DNA from: Methanoplanus endosymbiosus
Lineage (GTDB): Archaea > Halobacteriota > Methanomicrobia > Methanomicrobiales > Methanomicrobiaceae
Direction of reading: 5' to 3'
Length of the DNA: 64,000 nt
Assembly (NCBI RefSeq): GCF_024662215.1
Contig: NZ_CP096115.1
Span: forward strand, 2,988,935 to 3,052,934
The notes under the pieces are model-generated. The model was not told the DNA's origin and did no database searches. It worked only from the letters and a program-made list of their open reading frames with translations. Made by a program: the position numbers and the translations under genes. Shown here one piece after another: positions 28,223 through 36,916 of the stretch. Position 1 is the stretch's first letter, and each line of letters starts with the position of its first letter.

Positions 28223-29218
28223 TCAGATGAAGTGGTTGATCACATTCTCACATATGTCAGCCGAATAATCAGCAACTCTTCTCATACTGTCTGATATGCC
28301 CACCAGGTGTGTCGCTACAGAGGCATCATAGGTCAGTGCAATATCGTTTATCTCCCGGCATACCCCGACATTTTTTCCTGCCATATCAATAAGCTTATTT
28401 GCTGTTTTAATATCTCCGTTAAAGAATGAACTGATGCTGTTTCTGAAAATGTCAACTGCCTCGGTACTTGTCTTTGATATCTGTTCTGTCAGTTCAGGTG
28501 ATATGTCGCCTGAATTAATATATTTTGAATTTTTTGCAATCCTGCCTGCATGGTCCCCCACCCTCTCAATAATTCTGCTTGTAAGGAAGTAGCTTACAGC
28601 CATATCATTTGGGATCTCCATTTTTCTTCCGAGATTTAGATCATTTAACAGGAGATTGGACTGTCTTGCAATCAGCCAGTGAAGTCTGTCCACATCATTG
28701 TCTCTCAGTATTACATTGTCTGCAAGGTTATGATCATTCTCCTTCAGTGCATTCATAGCATCCTGATGCATCTTTATGACAATGACTGACATTCTGGAGA
28801 GTGTACTGTTAAGCGGCATCTCGGAAGGATTCAGGAGGTCTTTTATCTCTATTGTACTGTCTGTCTCATCAACAACCTCCTGCCCTATAGCCATTGATGT
28901 GAATTCACGCACTTTTACGGTTGCAAAAGCCGGAAGTCTTCCATGTGCCCATATTCTCATAACCGTATATCCGGAGATGTAGGCTCCGATCATGCACCTT
29001 AAAAAATAGGTTTCATCAGTTGATGCGCTGACCTCAAACTTCCAGATTTTCCGGATCTGCTCTCCGCTTGTATTAGGGGTTATAAGTATTGTTCCGTCAT
29101 CCTGTTCAATCAGACCAACAGGATCGTTCTTCTTAATCCGGCTCTTTATAACCCAGTTCTTTGGGAGGGATACAATGTAGGAAGATCCTCCGCTCATCTG
29201 AACCTTTCTGATGTCCAT
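28223..29218 (-). CDS. AbrB-PhoU fusion phosphate uptake regulator
   Basis: The 331-residue protein starts with a SpoVT/AbrB DNA-binding fold (MDIRKVQMSGGSSYIVSLPKNWV, residues 1-50) and continues into two PhoU helical repeats (about 115-215 and 225-330). Their metal-binding-type acidic helices include ADNVILRDNDVDRLHWLIARQ and ERVGDHAGRIAKNSKYI. This layout is typical of archaeal phosphate regulators and allows direct repression of the pst genes. It is transcribed divergently from pstCA with 286 bp between. A TATA box 22-32 nt before its ATG implies a leaderless transcript. Confidence 0.9.
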   Translation of the reverse strand: MDIRKVQMSGGSSYIVSLPKNWVIKSRIKKNDPVGLIEQDDGTILITPNTSGEQIRKIWKFEVSASTDETYFLRCMIGAYISGYTVMRIWAHGRLPAFATVKVREFTSMAIGQEVVDETDSTIEIKDLLNPSEMPLNSTLSRMSVIVIKMHQDAMNALKENDHNLADNVILRDNDVDRLHWLIARQSNLLLNDLNLGRKMEIPNDMAVSYFLTSRIIERVGDHAGRIAKNSKYINSGDISPELTEQISKTSTEAVDIFRNSISSFFNGDIKTANKLIDMAGKNVGVCREINDIALTYDASVATHLVGISDSMRRVADYSADICENVINHFI

Positions 29219-29239
29219 ATATATATTTCTCTATTTCAG

Positions 29240-29250
29240 AATATATAATC
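29240..29250 (-). promoter_or_regulatory. TATA box of the AbrB-PhoU gene (leaderless)
   Basis: On the minus strand GATTATATATT lies 22-32 nt upstream of the ATG at 29218. The expected start is therefore at or within a few nt of the start codon. It fits the leaderless archaeal pattern. Confidence 0.5.
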
Positions 29251-29504
29251 TGCCCAGACAATATTTGTATATGTGTGGGTTTAGCCAATATATTTTATTT
29301 CGATCATCCCTTTATAATCCGTCTGATGTATTTATAGTGCTGATATGAAAATTATGGATAAATATTATAATTGCGGAAAATTCAGGCAAAATATATTCGC
29401 AATCATAACTGTCAACAGATCTTTTTCTGTTCGGATAATTCTGTGTGATATCTCAGGAAAAATAAGCGGCGGTGTTCTCCGTCCGGATTTAAAGGGTTTG
29501 TCCA

Positions 29505-31490
29505 GTGTCTCTCTCTTCCGGTCTTAACGGTTCGCCCGGAGAGGGAATATTTCCCTCCGGAAACAGCATGAGAAAATTCTGGGACAGATCTGTTAAAGGT
29601 GTTCTCTTTGTTGCAGCGATCTTTGGAGTGCTGACAGTATTCTTCATACTGTTATTTCTATTAAAAGACGGAATTGCGGCATTTTACAAATTCGGACTTA
29701 TTGACTTCCTCTTTGGCCCTGTCTGGAATCCTGCCGGGGCCGTCCCTGCATATGGTACACTGCCGCTCTGGGTGGATACAATTCTTGTCACCATTGGTGC
29801 AATAGTAATTGCTGCACCTCTTGGTGTTGCAGGCGCAATTTATATCTCGGAGATTGCGCACCGGAGAGTTAAAAATGTTGTAAAACCGGCTATAGAACTT
29901 CTTGCAGGCATACCATCTGTCGTATTCGGTTTTTTTGGGCTTATTGTTCTTACAGACTGGCTAAGGGTTACATTTGATGTCCCTTCCGGTGAGTCCTGGC
30001 TTGCAGGTTCAGTTCTTCTTGGCATAATGGCACTTCCGACAATCATCAGTGTGTCTGAGGATGCAATAAGTGCTGTTCCGAAGAGCTTTAAGCACGGATC
30101 TCTGGGGCTTGGTGCGACAAACTGGCAGACCATAAGCCGGGTACTCGTCCCTTCAGCCCTCTCAGGTATTACAGCGGCAGTAATTCTTGGTATGGGTCGT
30201 GCAATCGGCGAGACAATGGCAGTGATGATGGTAACCGGAAATGCGGCAATAATTCCCTCACCTATAACTGATGTACTTTCACCCGTAAGGACACTTACAG
30301 GCACAATTGGTATTGAGATGGGCGAAGTTGCGGTTGGAAGTGATCACTATCATGCTCTCTTTGGTGTAGCTGTGATTCTGCTGGTAATTACTCTTGCAGT
30401 AAACCTCTCTGCCCGGAAGATACTGAAGAAGATAAATGAGAAGCAGGCAGGCACAGGCGTGAGGAAAGAGAAGAAGACCGGTTTCATCTCTCTACCGAAT
30501 GATCATCACCTCACAAAGAAGTTCCGTAGCAATAAAAACCTGATAATTGCAGGATTGCCGGTACTTTTGACCCTGATAGTTGCAGGCATAATTCCGGCGG
30601 TGATACTTGCAGTTCTTGCTGCCTGCGCTAATTTCCTCTCTGGCAGATTATCCCCCAGACAGACTCAGGCGATTGCCTACAGCCTTCTGTATGCCGCAAT
30701 CGGCATTGTTCTGCTGGCCCTTGCAGTCATTCTCTTTGACATCTTCTCTAAAGGTCTTCCTGCCATATCATGGGAGTTCCTCACTGAATCTCCAAGAAAT
30801 CTCGGACGTGAGGGAGGCATATTCCCTGCAATAGTGGGTACACTATACCTTGTTGCCGGAGCAATAGCGATGGCCCTTCCCATAGGCATTGGTGCTGCGG
30901 TTTATATGACCGAATATACAAAAGAGGGGCGTTTTTCCGGGATCATAAGATCAGGCATTGATCTTTTAAACGGAACACCGTCCATCGTATTCGGTCTCTT
31001 TGGCTTCTCATTCCTTGTTCTCTTCCTGAACTTCGGCGTGAGCCTCATAGCCGGACAGATAACCCTTGCGCTGATGGTGCTTCCTACTATTATCCGGACA
31101 ACTGAAGAGGCACTGAAGAGTGTCCCGCAGTCTGTCCGTCATGGCAGTCTCGCGCTTGGTTCAACAAAATGGCAGACAATATACAGGGTGGTAATCCCGC
31201 CGGCAATACCGGGAATAATTACGGGGACAATACTTTCCATTGGCAGGGCCGCCGGAGAGACTGCTCCTATTCTGTTTACGGCAGTAGTCTTCTCGTCAAG
31301 ATTCCTCCCTTCATCTGAGTTTGACCCGGTGATGGCACTGCCATATCACCTCTATATTCTCTCAACAAATGTCCCCGGTGCGACAGAAAACCAGTACGGA
31401 ACGGCAGTTGTACTTGTCACGATTGTGGCAGTTATCTACCTCTTTGCAGTATTAATCAGAAATCATTACCAGAAATCAGTCAGGTGGTAA
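29505..31490 (+). CDS. pstCA: Fused phosphate ABC transporter permease PstC-PstA
   Basis: The 661-residue protein joins both permease subunits of the high-affinity phosphate transporter in one chain. Residues about 30-310 are PstC (EAA motif in SEDAISAVPKSFKHGSLGLGATNWQTI) and residues about 360-655 are PstA (TTEEALKSVPQSVRHGSLALGSTKWQTI). A basic linker (KKINEKQAGTGVRKEKK) joins them. About twelve membrane helices are visible. In most genomes pstC and pstA are separate. The start is uncertain: GTG at 29505 or ATG at 29571, which removes 22 residues. pstB begins 3 bp after the stop. No phosphate-binding PstS gene is in the window. Confidence 0.92.
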   Translation: MSLSSGLNGSPGEGIFPSGNSMRKFWDRSVKGVLFVAAIFGVLTVFFILLFLLKDGIAAFYKFGLIDFLFGPVWNPAGAVPAYGTLPLWVDTILVTIGAIVIAAPLGVAGAIYISEIAHRRVKNVVKPAIELLAGIPSVVFGFFGLIVLTDWLRVTFDVPSGESWLAGSVLLGIMALPTIISVSEDAISAVPKSFKHGSLGLGATNWQTISRVLVPSALSGITAAVILGMGRAIGETMAVMMVTGNAAIIPSPITDVLSPVRTLTGTIGIEMGEVAVGSDHYHALFGVAVILLVITLAVNLSARKILKKINEKQAGTGVRKEKKTGFISLPNDHHLTKKFRSNKNLIIAGLPVLLTLIVAGIIPAVILAVLAACANFLSGRLSPRQTQAIAYSLLYAAIGIVLLALAVILFDIFSKGLPAISWEFLTESPRNLGREGGIFPAIVGTLYLVAGAIAMALPIGIGAAVYMTEYTKEGRFSGIIRSGIDLLNGTPSIVFGLFGFSFLVLFLNFGVSLIAGQITLALMVLPTIIRTTEEALKSVPQSVRHGSLALGSTKWQTIYRVVIPPAIPGIITGTILSIGRAAGETAPILFTAVVFSSRFLPSSEFDPVMALPYHLYILSTNVPGATENQYGTAVVLVTIVAVIYLFAVLIRNHYQKSVRW

Positions 31491-31493
31491 AAT

Positions 31494-32258
31494 ATGGACA
31501 ATAACGATAAAATTCTTGAAACAAAGAACCTTGATCTCTATTACGGGGAAAAGCAGGCACTAACGGATGTAAACCTCCCCATAGCAAAAAATAAAGTGAC
31601 GGCACTGATCGGCCCTTCCGGATGCGGCAAATCAACCCTGCTCCGCTGCTTCAACAGAATGAACGACCTTGTGGACAACTGCCGGATTACCGGAAAGATA
31701 CTTTATCATGATGAGGACATCTTCCGGCCGGGAAATGATGTGGTTGCTATGAGAAAGAAGATTGGCATGGTCTTTCAGCAGCCAAATCCTTTCCCCAAGT
31801 CAATTTATGACAATGTCGCATACGGGCCGACAGTTCACGGGCTTAAGGACAGGAAAAATCTGGATGCAATCGTGGAACGGAGTCTGAAAAATGCCGCACT
31901 ATGGGAAGAAGTTCATGACCGGCTTGATGACCCTGCAATGGGACTTTCCGGAGGGCAGCAGCAGAGACTCTGTATTGCAAGAACACTTGCCGTAGAACCG
32001 GAGGTAATTCTTATGGATGAACCCTGTTCTGCACTTGATCCAATTGCTACATCTAAAATTGAGTCACTGATTGATGACCTCAAAAAGAATTACACTGTAA
32101 TAATTGTCACGCACAGCATGTCGCAGGCATCAAGGGTGAGTGATTTTACCGGATTCATGTATCTTGGAAAGCTCATAGAATACGGCGGTACCGAGAAGAT
32201 CTTCACAAGCCCGGATGAAGAACTGACTAACAACTATATTACCGGAAGATTCGGATAG
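31494..32258 (+). CDS. pstB: Phosphate ABC transporter ATP-binding protein
   Basis: The 254-residue ATPase powers phosphate import with the PstCA permease. Walker A is GPSGCGKST (residues about 38-46) and is followed by the PstB-specific [14 protein letters not shown]-loop [19 protein letters not shown], signature [13 protein letters not shown], Walker [14 protein letters not shown] and H-loop VTHSM are all present. Length is typical. Its ATG is 3 bp after pstCA, and phoU starts 11 bp downstream, forming one operon. Confidence 0.97.
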   Translation: MDNNDKILETKNLDLYYGEKQALTDVNLPIAKNKVTALIGPSGCGKSTLLRCFNRMNDLVDNCRITGKILYHDEDIFRPGNDVVAMRKKIGMVFQQPNPFPKSIYDNVAYGPTVHGLKDRKNLDAIVERSLKNAALWEEVHDRLDDPAMGLSGGQQQRLCIARTLAVEPEVILMDEPCSALDPIATSKIESLIDDLKKNYTVIIVTHSMSQASRVSDFTGFMYLGKLIEYGGTEKIFTSPDEELTNNYITGRFG

Positions 32259-32269
32259 AAGGGATTAAA

Positions 32270-32920
32270 ATGTCTGATAAACTGCACTCTGAGCTTGAAA
32301 TACTCAGAAAAGATATTGTTGAAATGGGTGAATTTTCTATAGGGATGTTCTCTGAGTCCCTGACTGCACTGAAGAAACTTGACAGGGATCTCGCAGAAAA
32401 GGTCGATGCAAAGAAGATAAGGCTCTCAGAATTCAATGAAAATATAGAGGAGAGGACTATGAGAATTCTGACTCTTTATCAGCCGGTTGCTGATGATATA
32501 AGGGCAATATTCTGCATTATACAAATGAATACCACATTTTACCGTCTGGGCAGAAACGGGCGTGAAATTGCCCGTCTTGTTATGATCCTGCCGGATTCCC
32601 CGCATCTTGGCATAATTAACAGTCTCTGCCATATGGCTGAATGTGTAATTTTAATGCAGAAGGATGTCCTTGATGCGTATAAGTCCGGAAATACCGAAAA
32701 GCTCCTGAACCTTGAGCATCGGGATGATGATATTGATAATATGCAGGGTTCAGTCTTCAGGGAGAGCCTCACCTACATGATGGAGGATAACCGGAATATC
32801 TCACGCTGTGTTGAATATGTAATGGTCTCACGATATCTTGAAAGGATGGGGGATCATGCATGCCTGGTGGGTGAGAAGGTTTATTATATGATTGAAGGCG
32901 AAAAACTTGAAACAAATTAA
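32270..32920 (+). CDS. phoU: Phosphate transport system regulator PhoU
   Basis: The 216-residue all-helical protein has two PhoU repeats with the conserved acidic/His metal ligands (ERMGDHACLVGEKVYYM at the end; NSLCHMAECVILMQKDVLDAY at the repeat joint). PhoU moderates the Pst transporter and phosphate signalling. It is the last gene of the pst operon, directly downstream of pstB. A second PhoU-like regulator with a DNA-binding domain lies upstream, so the locus has two layers of control. Polyphosphate kinase follows after 82 bp. Confidence 0.95.
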   Translation: MSDKLHSELEILRKDIVEMGEFSIGMFSESLTALKKLDRDLAEKVDAKKIRLSEFNENIEERTMRILTLYQPVADDIRAIFCIIQMNTTFYRLGRNGREIARLVMILPDSPHLGIINSLCHMAECVILMQKDVLDAYKSGNTEKLLNLEHRDDDIDNMQGSVFRESLTYMMEDNRNISRCVEYVMVSRYLERMGDHACLVGEKVYYMIEGEKLETN

Positions 32921-33002
32921 TTTACTGTGACAGCAATAGTAAACAAATTAATTTGTAGTAAGGATAACCGAATAAATATAATTTGCAGTCAGGTGTTTTT
33001 TT

Positions 33003-35117
33003 ATGAAGGTGGCAAATCCCGAAAATCCGGAATATTTTACCAACAGGGAAGTTTCATGGGTCGAATTTAACAGAAAGGTCCTTGAGGAAGCCTTTGATAA
33101 GAGACATCCTCTTCTTGAAAGGGTAAAATTCCTCTCCATTTTTTCAAGCAATCTCGATGAGTTTATGATGATCAGAGTCTCCGGACTGAGAAGGCAGATT
33201 AAGTGCGGCGTTCTTGAAATCCCTCCCGACGGCATGACTCCGACAGAACAGATGATTGCCATACGAAAGGAGTTAAAAGAGCAGATCCACATGGCTGACA
33301 GCTGTTTCAGGGATGATCTCCTCCCTGCACTTAACAAAGAGGGTATTCACATCCACAGGTGCAGGGATTTAAACAAAAAGCAGAAGAAATATCTGAGAGA
33401 TTATTTTGAGAGAGAGATCTTTCCGGCACTGACTCCCATGTCCTTTGATGTCGGCAGGCCTTTTCCGTTTATATCAAATCTGAGCCTTAACCTTGCTGTA
33501 ATTATTGATGATCCGCAGAGGGGTATGGCCTTCTCCCGGCTTAAGATCCCAAGAGACATCTTCCCGAGGTTTATTGAACTTCCAAGGGATGAGAAACCCC
33601 TTACTTCTGAAAAAAAGTCAGGAAAAGAATTTCATTTTGTATTTATTGAGGACCTCATCTCGTCTAATATTGACCTTTTATTTCCGGAGATGAACGTGGT
33701 CAACAGTTATCCCTTTGTTGTCACCAGGGATGCTGATATTGAAATAGAAGAGGATGAAGCTTCTGATCTTTTAACTGCCATAGAGGAGAGTGTTGAACAG
33801 AGAAGGGTCGGCCATCCCATACGCCTTGACGTAAACCGGTCAATGCCTAAGTGGGTGCGGGCAATTCTTGCCAAAAAGCTTGATCTCTCTTCAGGCGGAG
33901 TTTATACGATAGATGACCCACTCAGAAAATCCGATCTGATGGAGCTTTTAAGCATTGACAGGCCTGATTTAAAGGATAAACCTTTCATTCCTGCATATCC
34001 GTGCGGGCTTGAAGACGAAAGTGTGGATATATTCTCTAAAGTCCGTGAGGGTGATATTCTCTTTTATCATCCTTATGACAGTTTTACGCCGGTTGTGAAC
34101 TTCATCAAGCAGGCAGCAGCAGATCCGGGTGTAATTGCAATAAAACAGACATTATACCGTGTAGGTTCAAAATCTCCGGTTGTTGAGGCGCTTAAAAAAG
34201 CACGGGAGAACGGAAAACAGGTATCTGTCATTGTTGAGTTAAAGGCACGCTTTGATGAGGAAAATAATATTGTCTGGGCAAGGCAGCTTGAGGAGGTCGG
34301 GGTGCATGTCGTCTATGGCATAGTCGGGACCAAGGTGCATGCAAAGCTCTGCATGGTTGTCAGAAGGGAGAAGGAAGGCATCAGGACATATGTCCATTTC
34401 GGAACAGGCAATTACAATCCGGGCACTGCACGGTTATATACTGATATCGGAATCCTGACCTGTGATCATGAGGTTGCCTCAAGTGTAACTGATCTCTTCA
34501 ATGCCCTTACGGGCCATTCCAATAAAAGAGAGTATGATTCACTGCTGGTTTCATATGGTAAATACGGGCATATGCGTCAGAATGTTATTGATCTGATCAA
34601 TAGTGAAGCAGAATTGCATAAAAAAACAGGTGACGGCTATATTGCCTTTAAGCTCAATCAGCTTACAGAACCTGGTGTGATTACTGCTCTTTACCGCGCA
34701 TCAGCTGCCGGGGTAAAAATTGACCTCAATGTAAGGGGCATATGTGCACTCAGGCCCGGAATAAAAGGTGTCAGTGAAAATATCACCTGCACGTCAATTG
34801 TCGGCAGATTTCTGGAGCATTCAAGGATATTGTACTTCAGAAACGGCGGTGATGAGATTGTCCTTACCGGAAGTGCAGATATGATGCCGAGAAATCTTAT
34901 CAGGCGTGTTGAGGTGTTGGGAATTGTAAAGAACCCTTATATCAGAGAGGCCCTTAAAAAAATCCTCAGGGTTCATCTGGCAGACAATGTCAACGCAAGA
35001 AGGCTTCTTTCGGATGGCAAATATGAACGTATTGTGCCCGGAAAAGATGATGGCTCATGCAATGCTCAGATCTGGATGACAGAGCACAGGGGTGAATGGA
35101 ATGACGGTCATCCATGA
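33003..35117 (+). CDS. ppk1: Polyphosphate kinase 1
   Basis: PPK1 reversibly transfers the gamma phosphate of ATP to polyphosphate through a phospho-His. The 704-residue protein has the N-terminal domain (NREVSWVEFNRKVLEEA, FLSIFSSNLDEFMMIRVSGL), the head domain and the two C-terminal HKD-like halves. The conserved catalytic region reads VHFGTGNYNPGTARLYTDIGILTCD, with FLEHSRILYF in the second half. The size matches bacterial PPK1. The ATG at 33003 directly follows a purine run, and a short A/T-rich gap separates the gene from phoU. Its place between the phosphate importer and polymer-using enzymes supports polymer storage of imported phosphate. Confidence 0.97.
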   Translation: MKVANPENPEYFTNREVSWVEFNRKVLEEAFDKRHPLLERVKFLSIFSSNLDEFMMIRVSGLRRQIKCGVLEIPPDGMTPTEQMIAIRKELKEQIHMADSCFRDDLLPALNKEGIHIHRCRDLNKKQKKYLRDYFEREIFPALTPMSFDVGRPFPFISNLSLNLAVIIDDPQRGMAFSRLKIPRDIFPRFIELPRDEKPLTSEKKSGKEFHFVFIEDLISSNIDLLFPEMNVVNSYPFVVTRDADIEIEEDEASDLLTAIEESVEQRRVGHPIRLDVNRSMPKWVRAILAKKLDLSSGGVYTIDDPLRKSDLMELLSIDRPDLKDKPFIPAYPCGLEDESVDIFSKVREGDILFYHPYDSFTPVVNFIKQAAADPGVIAIKQTLYRVGSKSPVVEALKKARENGKQVSVIVELKARFDEENNIVWARQLEEVGVHVVYGIVGTKVHAKLCMVVRREKEGIRTYVHFGTGNYNPGTARLYTDIGILTCDHEVASSVTDLFNALTGHSNKREYDSLLVSYGKYGHMRQNVIDLINSEAELHKKTGDGYIAFKLNQLTEPGVITALYRASAAGVKIDLNVRGICALRPGIKGVSENITCTSIVGRFLEHSRILYFRNGGDEIVLTGSADMMPRNLIRRVEVLGIVKNPYIREALKKILRVHLADNVNARRLLSDGKYERIVPGKDDGSCNAQIWMTEHRGEWNDGHP

Positions 35118-35436
35118 CGGTCATTCCTGATATTTATTCATGAGATTTATTTTGACTGCCGGAAGAAGAGAGATATTTATGCAGGGTTATGATAAGGTCT
35201 GCAATTGGTAACTCAGTGACTCTCAACTATAATTATTGGCATATTTTTTTGATTCAGCATGAAAATCTTATATATTTCAAAACGAATTGTTAAAATGAGT
35301 TATTCAATAACAGATCAGATAATTCTGAGTAATGTCTAAACTATGCCGGCTGATGTATCAATGAAATATTCTGAGTGGATGTCTGAACTATGCCGGCTGA
35401 TATGTCAATAAAATATTCTGAAAATCCGGAGGAATC
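35118..35436. other. 319-bp gap between ppk1 and the PPK2-type gene
   Basis: There is no supported gene. It contains two tandem 47-bp repeats at 35332-35425, directly before the ribosome-binding site of the next gene. The region before them is A/T-rich (35250-35310) and may carry the promoter. Confidence 0.5.
35332..35425 (+). repeat. Two tandem 47-bp repeats in the 5' leader of the PPK2-type gene
   Basis: The units are 35332-35378 and 35379-35425. Of the first 43 positions, 39 are identical, including the core ACTATGCCGGCTGAT. A short partial third copy (AATTCTGAGTA) precedes them. They lie just before the GGAGGA site (35428-35433) of the gene at 35437, so they should be in its leader or promoter. 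Confidence 0.8.
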
Positions 35437-36912
35437 ATGCTTGATGATGTATTAATGAAATATCCTGATCCGGATGTGGATTATGGAGAGTTAATCAGTC
35501 CTTTTCAGGCTGAAATAGGTCATCTCCAGAGGGAAATCCTGGACCTTAAAATTCCGGTTATGATTATCATTGAAGGCTGGGATGCTTCGGGTATATCTGA
35601 TATATGCAATAAACTTATCAGATATCTTGATCCCAGGAGTTACCGGCTCTATCCTGTGGGCCGTCCGAAGGAAGTTGAGGCTGAGATGCCTTTTCTCTGG
35701 CGTTTTGCTCTTGTCGCTCCGGAGGAAGGAAAGCTCTCTGTCTTTGATCGTGCGTGGTACAGCCGCATGATTATTGAGAACAAAGAAAATCTCAAAGATG
35801 TTTTTAGAATTAAGGTTGAAGACATAAAAGCATTTGAGAGGCATTTCTGTAATGACGGCGGGGTTTTGATAAAAATATTTCTCCATATCTCACATAAAGA
35901 GCAGAAAAAACGGTTTAAAGAGGCCGATTCTGATCCATGCCGGTCTTTTTATCTTAAAAATATTGACTGGAATCCGAAGAAGGAATATCCGGAATATTTC
36001 AGTGTTATTGATGAGATCCTGTTCCGGACAAATACGCCAAATGCTCCATGGGAAGTAATACCGGCTGAGAATCTTGATTATGCTGTTTACCGGGTTTATA
36101 ATACAGTAATTGACCGTCTGAAGAGTTCTATTTCAGATAAGAAGGAGGGTGCAGAGGGCATATGTTATGAATGCCCGCTCCTCTCCTCCGGCTACTGTCT
36201 TCCTGAGCCCCATCCTCCAAGAGTTCTTGACAGAAAGGAGTATAAATCAAAGAAGAAGGAGCTTGGAAAGAGACTTTCGGAACTTCAGGTTGAGCTTTAT
36301 AAGCATAAAATTCCCCTTGTTGTTTTATATGAGGGCTGGGATGCTTCCGGGAAGGGCGGCGCTATTACCAGATTTACAAGATATATCAATCCGAGGGGTT
36401 ACAGAATTGAGCCGATAGGCCCTCCGGATGTGAAAGAAAAAACGAGAGGTTATCTCTGGAGATTCTATAATCGGTTGCCACGTCCGGGAAGAATCGTTAT
36501 CTTTGACCGGACATGGTACGGCAGGGTGCTTGTTGAGAGAGTTGAGGGGTTATGCTCTGAATATGACTGGAAGAGGGCATATGGTGAGATCACCGAATTT
36601 GAGCATTTTATTGATGAATGGGGTGGTGTTATCGTAAAGTTCTGGATACATATCAGTAAAGAGGAACAGCTTGAACGTTTCAGTGCCAGGGAAACTGATC
36701 CTGACAAAATGTGGAAGATCACTCCTGAGGACTGGCGAAACCGTGAGAAGTGGGATCAGTATGAAGAAGCTGTATGTGATATGATCTCACTTACACATAC
36801 TCCCTGCTGTCCATGGACCATTGTCAGTGGTAATGACAAATACAGTGCAAGAATTCAGACATTTGAAGCTGTCATTGCTGCTGTAGAAAAAAAGCTAAGT
36901 TCATTGAAGTGA
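35437..36912 (+). CDS. Two-domain PPK2-family polyphosphate:AMP/ADP phosphotransferase
   Basis: PPK2-type enzymes move phosphate from polyphosphate to nucleotides. The 491-residue protein has two PPK2 domains, as in class II polyphosphate:AMP phosphotransferases. The C-terminal domain (about 255-490) has the active Walker A (YEGWDASGKGGA) and DRTWYGRVLVERVEG. The N-terminal domain (about 20-235) has a degenerate P-loop (EGWDASGISDI, the Lys and Gly lost) and DRAWYSRMI and is probably structural. This asymmetry is known for the class. The gene begins after a strong GGAGGA ribosome-binding site and ends 4 bp before the CHAD fusion gene. Confidence 0.92.
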   Translation: MLDDVLMKYPDPDVDYGELISPFQAEIGHLQREILDLKIPVMIIIEGWDASGISDICNKLIRYLDPRSYRLYPVGRPKEVEAEMPFLWRFALVAPEEGKLSVFDRAWYSRMIIENKENLKDVFRIKVEDIKAFERHFCNDGGVLIKIFLHISHKEQKKRFKEADSDPCRSFYLKNIDWNPKKEYPEYFSVIDEILFRTNTPNAPWEVIPAENLDYAVYRVYNTVIDRLKSSISDKKEGAEGICYECPLLSSGYCLPEPHPPRVLDRKEYKSKKKELGKRLSELQVELYKHKIPLVVLYEGWDASGKGGAITRFTRYINPRGYRIEPIGPPDVKEKTRGYLWRFYNRLPRPGRIVIFDRTWYGRVLVERVEGLCSEYDWKRAYGEITEFEHFIDEWGGVIVKFWIHISKEEQLERFSARETDPDKMWKITPEDWRNREKWDQYEEAVCDMISLTHTPCCPWTIVSGNDKYSARIQTFEAVIAAVEKKLSSLK

Positions 36913-36916
36913 TAAT

